Assembly (NCBI GenBank): GCA_005877565.1
Contig: VBOK01000141.1
Span: forward strand, 1-14,699
Length of the DNA stretch: 14,699 bases
Direction of reading: 5' to 3'
Source of the DNA: Nitrospirota bacterium
GTDB lineage: Bacteria > Nitrospirota > Nitrospiria > Nitrospirales > NS-4
Positions 12,220 through 14,699 of the stretch are shown one piece after another. Below the pieces are notes generated by a model. That model was not told the DNA's origin. It worked only from the letters and a program-made list of their open reading frames with translations, and did not search any database. Position 1 is the first letter of the stretch; each line of letters opens with the position of its first letter. The position numbers were made by a program, and so were the translations under genes.

Positions 12220-14699
12220 CTATAAGTCACGCCAGGATACCATCCGACTGTAGAATGACTGCGCCGGTTTGACGCAGGTGATAGGCGCCGCACCAGTGCT
12301 GGTCTGGGTAATACCGATGACACGAGCGCCGGCACAATCCCCGGCGGTCGTTGGGCCCGTGGGGTTGATCGGCAACTCGCCTCCAACGTGGACCTGCATC
12401 TGTGTGGGCAACCCCTGACCCAGCGAGAGGGACTTGGCCGTGAGCGTATTGCTGCCCGATGTCGCACTCCCAATGGCAGAGCCTGTATAAGGACCCCCAG
12501 TCAGGTAGTACACCGCATAGAGCTGCCCTGTCCCCGTAGACTGACAGATATCGGTGGTTGGGATAAAGGTCGTGAAGAACACGGTCCCGCCGAGTAACGT
12601 GGCCGAGGCGAGATTCCGTTCCCCTGACGTCATGGCGGCTCTCGGCGGGGTTTGCAAGGGCGCGGTCGGGTCGTTGAAGGTTGTGAACCAGCCGTCCATA
12701 TTCTGGATACTATTCACCAGATTGCCGCCTCCGGCACTAAACCCGATGGTAAAGCTGGACGTGCTGCCCGTCGTGCTCGTGTTTGTGCCTGCCGGGCAAC
12801 TCGAGCAAGTCACGACGTTGGAGGAATTAAAGAGGTTGTTCCGCTCAACCGTCTGGCCCGAACACCCGCCGGAGACAATGCAATCCTTCACGCCGAAGAA
12901 GTGCTGGATGTCCACGTTGCTCTTGTCGGTAGCGCTATAGAACCGGCCCGTCCCGAAGAAGAGCCAGAGATTGTGCGCGTCATCCTGTGTCAGCGCCGGC
13001 GCCGTCGTGATCGGCCCGACGTTGCACGGCGACGCTTTGGCGCAGGTCGTGGCCTGCGACGTCGTATAGGCGAACGTGCTGATCAGCGTCGTGGGGACAC
13101 GGTCGGTGTTTGAGCATGACCCTCCTGAACAAGCGATGCCCCAGTTATCCGGATTGGTGTCGCCGCCGTTCGTGGTCAGGCGCCACATCGCCCCTTTCCA
13201 CACCGGCCCGGACCCACCGCAACCCGAGCTTGTCGTCGTGCCGTTGCAGATCACGCTCCCGGCATAGACCACATCCACCCGGAAATCAAAGTTGTAATCG
13301 ACGGTGGTGGCATCGGCCATGAAGCCGCTGGTTATCCCCGTGTCATATTCCCGGACGGCGCCGCTTGCCACACCCGAATTTACAGTTATGCAGGGTGCGG
13401 TGGTGGGGCAGGCTATGCCTTTCTTGTTGCCCGCGCCTTTGGTGGCACCAGGAGACGTATTATTATTATCGATGTAGGTCGGCCCCAGCTTCAGGTCCAC
13501 CACAAAGATTTGCGCATCCTGGGTGCTGAAGGCGTCATGGTGCGTGGGGCCTGTGCCGAAGACGACGAACCATCGCTCGTTCGTGCTGGACGTGTTGGCG
13601 TCGGTCGAGGGGTTGACTCGCACGATGGCCGGATCGGACGTGGTCAGCCCCAGTTGATCATCCCGGAACACCCACAGCAGCGTCGGCTCCTTTTCCGGGT
13701 TTGTGATGTCCAGCACGAAATACGAGGAGAGGAACGCCCGATAATCGCTCCCGCTCGTGCCATTTCCGGTATCGGTCGTGGTGCCGTTGCCGTTGAAGTC
13801 GGCCTGCACCACCCGCGGCGTGCCCTTGCCGGAGGTGCAATTGGTGCAGCTCCCCCCGAGCCGGAAGCCGCCGATCAGGACGGTGCCCCAGCCGCCGGGG
13901 TGATCGGCGTCTGGAGTAAAGATCCGCGCGTCCGTCACCTTCGGCGTCAGGTCCACGTAATACATATGGGCATAGTTGGGCGACGTCAGCCACTGGAGTT
14001 GGGGCAAGAGGTCCTGCGGAATGAAGGCCCAGAGCTCCGCACCCAGCGGCGGGGCATCGGACCGAAAGCTATACGTCGTGACGCTGGCATCGCAGGGCAA
14101 GGCCGCACAGTTCGTGGACAAGCCAAGCTGCTTCGGTGTGGTCGTGAACCGGGCCTGCACGATGGGGCCGGTTCCATCAATCGGCCGGTCGTCATTAACG
14201 AAGAAGCCCGCGTTGAATGCGTGGAGCATGCCGTCGTTGGCGCCCACGTAGGACACGTGCCGGCGGTCCTTGTACCGCTGGAAGAATTGGGCGTACGTCT
14301 GATCGCCGTAGATGACGTCGAACCGCGTGCTCGGCGCTCCGACAATCACCGGCGTGGCATCGATCACGTCACCCAGCTTCCACTGAACCTGCACCGTGGC
14401 GCCGCTATCGTTCACCACATTAAACGTCCGATCACGTAGGCCTGAAACTGAGGAGCCACGGACCCAGTTGATGATATTGGTCGCCTCGGTCTGGCCCGCG
14501 CCACCGGCGCCGCCACTGACGCACGTTAGCACATTACTGCCCCCCAGGTACGGGCAGAGCGTGGCCGCATTGGCCGCGCTGAATTCGAGCGTCTCGGTGC
14601 CGCCGACGTCGCCGCCGTTGTTGAGGTCCGCCCAGGTCACGATACGCCGGCAGGAGCTGCCGCCCTGGCTCATGTTGCCTGAGATGGGCCAAGTCGGTG
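12220..14699 (-). CDS. pilY1: PilY1-like type IV pilus tip/adhesin protein, C-terminal part (5' end cut by window edge)
   Basis: The frame is open to the right edge through the last bases (encoding PTWPISGN before the first Met in view at 14673), so the gene begins outside. The visible 825 residues hold the Neisseria PilC/PilY1 beta-propeller: the entry motif WKLGDVIDATPVIVGAP (98-114 from that Met), YVGANDGMLHAFNAG (142-156), LGAELWAFIPQDLLPQL (210-226) and GWGTVLIGGFRLGG (261-274). A calcium-loop pattern, DxNxDxxxD, lies at 459-467 in the segment that ends VVYAG. CxxC pairs occur at 276-279 and 623-626. The C-terminus ends SWRDL, like the family. PilY1 acts at the pilus tip in pilus extension, adhesion and surface sensing. 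The missing N-terminus would hold the signal peptide and the variable adhesive domain. Confidence 0.9.
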   Translation of the reverse strand, partial: PTWPISGNMSQGGSSCRRIVTWADLNNGGDVGGTETLEFSAANAATLCPYLGGSNVLTCVSGGAGGAGQTEATNIINWVRGSSVSGLRDRTFNVVNDSGATVQVQWKLGDVIDATPVIVGAPSTRFDVIYGDQTYAQFFQRYKDRRHVSYVGANDGMLHAFNAGFFVNDDRPIDGTGPIVQARFTTTPKQLGLSTNCAALPCDASVTTYSFRSDAPPLGAELWAFIPQDLLPQLQWLTSPNYAHMYYVDLTPKVTDARIFTPDADHPGGWGTVLIGGFRLGGSCTNCTSGKGTPRVVQADFNGNGTTTDTGNGTSGSDYRAFLSSYFVLDITNPEKEPTLLWVFRDDQLGLTTSDPAIVRVNPSTDANTSSTNERWFVVFGTGPTHHDAFSTQDAQIFVVDLKLGPTYIDNNNTSPGATKGAGNKKGIACPTTAPCITVNSGVASGAVREYDTGITSGFMADATTVDYNFDFRVDVVYAGSVICNGTTTSSGCGGSGPVWKGAMWRLTTNGGDTNPDNWGIACSGGSCSNTDRVPTTLISTFAYTTSQATTCAKASPCNVGPITTAPALTQDDAHNLWLFFGTGRFYSATDKSNVDIQHFFGVKDCIVSGGCSGQTVERNNLFNSSNVVTCSSCPAGTNTSTTGSTSSFTIGFSAGGGNLVNSIQNMDGWFTTFNDPTAPLQTPPRAAMTSGERNLASATLLGGTVFFTTFIPTTDICQSTGTGQLYAVYYLTGGPYTGSAIGSATSGSNTLTAKSLSLGQGLPTQMQVHVGGELPINPTGPTTAGDCAGARVIGITQTSTGAAPITCVKPAQSFYSRMVSWRDL

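Overview
The window looks like a chromosomal segment of a GC-rich Gram-negative bacterium. I favour a member of Nitrospirota, probably Nitrospira. The grounds are gene content (lipid A-type glycosyltransferases, a PilY1 pilus protein, an M1 peptidase fused to a TolB-like propeller) and three copies of an AT-rich heptamer repeat at gene borders, which recalls intergenic repeats I associate with Nitrospira. The genus is inference; no rRNA or other marker is present.

Layout from left to right. Positions 1-966 hold the start-proximal part of a minus-strand SAM-dependent methyltransferase of MidA-like type, cut by the left edge. Positions 1035-4510 are a compact plus-strand cassette: a GT2 glycosyltransferase, a small LABN (lipid A biosynthesis N-terminal domain) membrane protein, an ArnT-like GT83 transferase and a second GT2 enzyme. 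The last three genes overlap by 1-4 bases. This is the expected composition of a polyprenyl-phosphate-sugar pathway: GT2 enzymes charge the lipid carrier, a small membrane protein may flip it, and the ArnT-like enzyme transfers the sugar on the outer face of the inner membrane.

A minus-strand block faces it from 11026 down to 4532: phoH (ybeZ), ybeY, ftsY, an M1 peptidase/TolB-propeller lipoprotein and a PAP2 phosphatase. PhoH/YbeY handle RNA and ribosome maturation and FtsY is the SRP receptor. The last three genes are chained by ATGA overlaps. A good sigma70-type promoter lies just upstream of phoH, and the transcript leader would carry one heptamer array. Positions 11176-14699 hold a lipoprotein with Ig-like repeats and the large C-terminal part of a PilY1-like type IV pilus tip protein, cut by the right edge.

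The least ordinary signals are not genes. Three related arrays of inverted 7-bp units (1757-1844, 9433-9513, 11053-11133) sit at gene boundaries. One encodes the C-terminal tail and stop codon of a glycosyltransferase and one supplies the stop of ybeY. A separate 68-bp palindrome (9752-9819) lies inside ybeY, in frame, exactly where the protein has about 25 residues more than E. coli YbeY. No tRNA, rRNA, CRISPR array, transposase or origin was seen, and there is no gap over 300 bases without a gene.
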